Shown: piece by piece, positions 6,163 through 10,550 of the stretch | Layout: every line of letters begins with the position of its first letter | Position numbering within the stretch: the stretch's first letter is position 1 | DNA from: an uncultured Porphyromonadaceae bacterium | GTDB lineage: Bacteria; Bacteroidota; Bacteroidia; Bacteroidales; Muribaculaceae | Reading direction: 5' to 3' | Assembly (NCBI GenBank): GCA_947166165.1 | Contig: CAMVDK010000097.1 | Location: 1-10,550 of the forward strand | Length of the DNA stretch: 10,550 bases | Notes under the pieces: model-generated | Seen by the model: the letters and a program-made list of their open reading frames with translations, nothing else | What the model was told of the DNA's origin: nothing | Database searches by the model: none | Program-made: the position numbers and the translations under genes

Positions 6163-6209
6163 TCGAGTAGGAGGTGAACACTCATCAGACGTGTTCACCT
6201 CCTACTCGA
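6163..6209 (-). terminator. 19-bp perfect hairpin after the 588-aa dockerin-like gene
   Basis: The 19 bases at 6163-6181 are the exact reverse complement of 6191-6209, around a 9-base loop (TCATCAGAC). The hairpin lies 22 bases beyond the stop codon of the minus-strand gene at 6232-7998. The only U-rich run after it is short (AAATTGTTTTGG on the minus strand), so it may end transcription, protect the 3' end, or both. One arm contains AGGAGGTGA, the other TCACCTCCT. Confidence 0.65.
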
Positions 6210-6231
6210 TTGATACTGGATTCCGTTAGGC

Positions 6232-7998
6232 TCAGTTGCTCAGAATCAGGTTGATGATGGCGTTCACGTCCTCGATGTCGATGCCTCCGGTGCCGTCTAC
6301 GTTAGCGCGGCCCTGGTAGTCGTCGGCGTTCGCCTTATCGAGAATCACGTTGATGAGCACATTCACGTCTTCGATGTCGACGCTGCCGTCGCCGTTCACG
6401 TCGCCAATCTCGAAGGGCGACGGGGCGGTGCCTTGCATCACCTTGTAGTCGAAGCGTGCGCCGGCGTAGGCAAAGCGCACGATAGCCTCGCGGTAGGTGG
6501 TGCCGGCGGGCAGTGCGGCCACGTTGAAGGTGGCATTGACTGTGCAACCCTGGTCCCATGAGTTGGTCTGCTCCAGGCTGAGTCCCACCCAGGCGGGCAC
6601 GTTGCCCAGCACGCGGCCGTCGACGTCCACCTCACGCTCGGTCCACAGGCTCATCGGCTTGTAGGCAAACAGTTCGGCGGTGTAGGTGCCGCCTTCGGCA
6701 TTGAACAGATGCTCGGCGGCCTCGCTTCCCGAGTTCAGCGCCAGCCACGGGCGCTCGGTCTCGATGAAGATCGACGGAGCCGACTTCAGTCCCTCGCGCA
6801 CCAGGTTGTTCAGCCCGTGGAACGTCACGCTCTCGTCGTCGTGCGTGATGCCCAGGTAGCCGAGTTCGCCGTAGCCCTCGTCCTCGTTGTCGTTGCTGAT
6901 GGTGAGCGTCACGTCGGCGATGTCGTCGTCGTTGTAGCCCGTCACCACCACGAGGATGTTGCCCGTGATTTCGGGCGAGCCGCCCACCGCGTTATAGACC
7001 GGAATCGACAGGATGTCCTTCTCGGGGCTCAGCGTGGCGCTCAGCGAGCTTGTGCCGCTGGCCAGCACCTCGCCCAGCACCGGGCTCACCGACTGGGTGG
7101 CGCTGTAGGCCGGAATGCTCTCGAGCGAGTAGACGGTGGCCGTGATGGTGGCGATGCCGCTTGCCGAGGCGGCCTCGGTCCATTTCAGACCCTGGTAGCG
7201 CACGCCCACATGCGTGATTAGGTAAGGGTACGACGGCTTCTCGAAGGCGATGGCAGCGTAGTCGTAGCCGCGCGTGTTGCGGCCCAGGATGTAGGCATGC
7301 TCAGCCTCGGGGGCGGCATATTGGCTGTCCATTGTGTAGTAGCTGCTTGCCGAGGCTGTGCCGTCGAAGCGCGGGTGGCGCAGCGCGAGGTATTTGCTCG
7401 TCTCCCAGGCGTGGCGCTCCTGCATGGTCGACGACGACCCATACTGCCAGCTGGGGTAGGTCCACACGGCCGAGCGCACCACGGCGGGGTCGGAGTTGTA
7501 GCCTTGCAGGAAGTAGCTCGCTGTGCCGGCCGGTCCGGTGACGGTGAGCGTGGGCACCGAGTCGGCGAGCACCACCGGATAGTCGATCGCGAAGTCGCGG
7601 TCGGTGCTCGTCACCTCCTCCTTGCTCCAGCCCACCGTGTGCAGGCCGCTCCAACTGTAGCTGTCGGCGCCTGTCGACGCGTTGAGGTAGGTCACGGGGA
7701 TGTAGGCTGGGGCGTGAAGCTGCGGCGCGTTGTAGCCGTAGATGGAGCCGGGCTTCGAGTCGCGGGTGTACAGCGGGTTGTAGAACACGCCGGCGGGGCG
7801 CTGGTAGAACGCCTTGAGCTCGCCGGGAGCGCGGCGCAGGGTGGGGTGCGACATTCGCTTGGCGTCGTCGGTCGACAGATGGGCCACGGTGCCGGCCGTC
7901 AGCGGGCGCGACATTTCGCGCGCCGTGGTGCTGCGCACCTGGGCCGATGCACCCACGGTCAGCAGCACTGCACCGAGTAATAAGGTAATCTTCTTCAT
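6232..7998 (-). CDS. Secreted protein of unknown function with BACON-like region and C-terminal dockerin-like pair
   Basis: The 588-residue protein begins with a signal peptide (MKKITLLLGAVLLTVGASA, cleavage before Gln20). I do not recognise a catalytic family in residues 21-407, which are rich in Ser, Thr, Tyr and small residues and read like beta-sandwich modules. Residues of about 430-526 (NAEGGTYTAELFAY ... PAWVGLSLEQ ... FDYKVMQG) resemble a BACON-type Ig-like domain, common in secreted Bacteroidetes proteins. Residues 531-588 are a dockerin-like pair. The first loop DVNGDGSVDIED is canonical; the second (NVDGTGGIDIED) has Asn for the first Asp and Thr at the fifth ligand position, so calcium binding there may be weaker. 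The gene starts 80 bases after the fumarase stop, on the same strand, and codon use is GC-rich. The module is similar to that of the FGE-module protein but at the opposite end. Envelope or secreted binding role is inferred. Confidence 0.85.
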   Translation of the reverse strand: MKKITLLLGAVLLTVGASAQVRSTTAREMSRPLTAGTVAHLSTDDAKRMSHPTLRRAPGELKAFYQRPAGVFYNPLYTRDSKPGSIYGYNAPQLHAPAYIPVTYLNASTGADSYSWSGLHTVGWSKEEVTSTDRDFAIDYPVVLADSVPTLTVTGPAGTASYFLQGYNSDPAVVRSAVWTYPSWQYGSSSTMQERHAWETSKYLALRHPRFDGTASASSYYTMDSQYAAPEAEHAYILGRNTRGYDYAAIAFEKPSYPYLITHVGVRYQGLKWTEAASASGIATITATVYSLESIPAYSATQSVSPVLGEVLASGTSSLSATLSPEKDILSIPVYNAVGGSPEITGNILVVVTGYNDDDIADVTLTISNDNEDEGYGELGYLGITHDDESVTFHGLNNLVREGLKSAPSIFIETERPWLALNSGSEAAEHLFNAEGGTYTAELFAYKPMSLWTEREVDVDGRVLGNVPAWVGLSLEQTNSWDQGCTVNATFNVAALPAGTTYREAIVRFAYAGARFDYKVMQGTAPSPFEIGDVNGDGSVDIEDVNVLINVILDKANADDYQGRANVDGTGGIDIEDVNAIINLILSN

Positions 7999-8078
7999 AA
8001 TAGAGTGTTAGGTGTTTGTAAAAAAGGGCGATGCACCGTTCGGCGATGGGCCAAATATTACGATGCTTTAATGGGCAA

Positions 8079-9722
<1,644 letters not shown>

Positions 9723-9768
9723 AATTTGTTTTGAGTTTATGAGTAATGAATGGATGTGTGATTTGTTA

Positions 9769-10550
9769 TCACTGGCAGAGCCAGTCGTCGATGGTGCGTG
9801 TGTCGCGGCCGATGTTGATGGCCAGCAGGCGCACGGGGCGGCCGGCGTGGCGGTATTTCACGGCGTAGTCCTTGCGCTGCAGCTGCTCCATGGCCTCCTG
9901 GGCCGTGGAGCCGTGCTTGAGCTCCATCACATACACCTCGCCGGGCATGAGCAGCACCACGTCGGCGCGGCCGTCGCTGGTGCGGTCCTCCACGCGCACG
10001 TCGGCGCCGAACGACGCCAGCAGCGCATAGAGGATGGCCTGGTAGTGGCGCTCGTTGTCGTTGGCCACGTCGTAGGGGATGGCGGCGTAGAAGTCGCGCA
10101 GCGCGGCCATGAAGTCGTCGATGCTGCCGCCACGGCGCAGGGCGAAATAGGCCTTGCGCAGAAAAAACTCCTGGTCGGGCGAGGCTCCGGCACGGGCCAG
10201 CAGCGACTCGCCAAGCCCCACGCGAACCTCCTGGTTGGGCAGCCCCAGCGTGTAGGTGCGCATGTCGCGGTCGTAGTCCTTGATGGTGAGGTAGCCGCTC
10301 TGGTAGAGCACGGGAACCACATCTCTGATTTGTTCGGCGGGAGCGTCAAAACGGGATTTCTGAGCCTCGACGCATTCCAAATCATCGAGTTCATAATGGT
10401 GCTCATCCAGCAATTTCAACAACCACGACGATGTGCCGCTGTCGAACCAGTAGTAATCGATTTTCTGGTTGCCCAGCGCCTTGACCAGGCTCAAGGGGTT
10501 GTAGATGTCGGCCGTCATCTCGTCGCTGAAGTGATAGCCGTCGTAGTTCT
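9769..10550 (-). CDS. PD-(D/E)XK nuclease-superfamily protein of the AAA-ATPase-like/DUF1703 type, C-terminal part (partial)
   Basis: The frame is open to the window edge. At least ten residues (NYDGYHFSDE) precede the internal Met at 10518, so the start lies outside. About 259 residues are visible. The opening YDGYHFS...IYNPLSL and the later YWFDSGTSSWL are typical of the region after the ATPase core in this family, which is abundant in Bacteroidales. The C-terminal half carries the PD-(D/E)XK signature GRADVVLL...YVMELKH, with Asp196, Glu209 and Lys211 of the visible part as likely catalytic residues and an earlier Glu in NERHYQ. The role of these proteins is not established; a defence or DNA-processing function is often guessed. 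The catalytic set looks intact, and the GC-rich codon use fits the host. The Walker motifs would be in the missing part. Confidence 0.85.
   Translation of the reverse strand, partial: NYDGYHFSDEMTADIYNPLSLVKALGNQKIDYYWFDSGTSSWLLKLLDEHHYELDDLECVEAQKSRFDAPAEQIRDVVPVLYQSGYLTIKDYDRDMRTYTLGLPNQEVRVGLGESLLARAGASPDQEFFLRKAYFALRRGGSIDDFMAALRDFYAAIPYDVANDNERHYQAILYALLASFGADVRVEDRTSDGRADVVLLMPGEVYVMELKHGSTAQEAMEQLQRKDYAVKYRHAGRPVRLLAINIGRDTRTIDDWLCQ

Larger units (their letters stand above)
5841..6231. other. Intergenic region, right edge of the restriction island
   Basis: These 391 bases separate the methyltransferase gene from the dockerin-like protein gene, both on the minus strand. They contain the operon promoter (5880-5914), the right copy of the 18-bp direct repeat (5944-5961), a decayed small + strand gene (5960-6058) and a 19-bp perfect hairpin (6163-6209). 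I see no function in 6059-6162 beyond a G/T-rich stretch of TTGTT-like words. Confidence 0.6.

Noticed and set aside
6709..7980. Plus-strand frames of 170 and 227 residues opposite the 588-aa gene
   Set aside because: They are GC-driven antisense shadows; the minus-strand protein has a signal peptide and dockerin repeats in frame.
8020..8045. Possible fumarase terminator (short stem CGCC/GGTG, then six T on the minus strand)
   Set aside because: The stem is only four pairs including a G-U pair, and the T run is separated from it by eight bases. This is too weak to annotate.
7999..8078. A promoter for the 588-aa dockerin-like gene
   Set aside because: The nearest match on the minus strand (AATATTTG) departs from TAnnTTTG at the first base and lacks a properly spaced TTTG upstream.

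Overview
The window reads as chromosomal DNA of a GC-rich Bacteroidales bacterium (Muribaculaceae or Prevotellaceae-like; inference). The supporting signs are a TTTG-N19-TAnnTTTG promoter, weak or absent Shine-Dalgarno sites, secreted proteins with dockerin-like repeats and a BACON-like domain, a PD-(D/E)XK protein of the AAA-ATPase-like/DUF1703 type, and a one-chain class I fumarase.

Layout. 1-366 (+) is the 3' end of infB. 685-2667 (+) encodes a secreted protein with an N-terminal dockerin-like pair and two formylglycine-generating-enzyme-fold (FGE/SUMF1) modules separated by a Big2 Ig-like domain. 2954-5887 is a visibly AT-rich block on the minus strand holding a two-gene restriction-modification operon: a fused nuclease-methyltransferase subunit and a two-TRD specificity subunit that overlap by ATGA, with their own promoter and terminator. 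6232-7998 (-) is a secreted protein of unknown function ending in a dockerin-like pair. 8079-9722 (-) is class I fumarate hydratase. 9769-10550 (-) is the C-terminal part of a PD-(D/E)XK/DUF1703 protein cut by the window edge.

The part most worth attention is the AT-rich island. No separate HsdR is present; instead the methyltransferase carries an N-terminal PD...ExK nuclease motif, as in BcgI-type (type IIB) enzymes. The specificity gene has a run of eight G exactly at the linker between its two target-recognition domains, and either a one-base loss or a one-base gain brings a stop codon within a few codons. This is the layout expected for a slippage switch between a full two-domain S and a half-S with a single TRD. 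The island is bracketed by an 18-bp perfect direct repeat (2853-2870 and 5944-5961), and the right copy abuts a decayed small gene, which suggests that the operon was inserted.

The flanking host genes are GC-rich and look resident. The two dockerin-like proteins have no cohesin or scaffoldin gene in view. Intergenic regions hold several strong inverted repeats, including a 19-bp perfect hairpin after the 588-aa gene and a roughly 16-bp hairpin overlapping the -33 box of the FGE-module gene.
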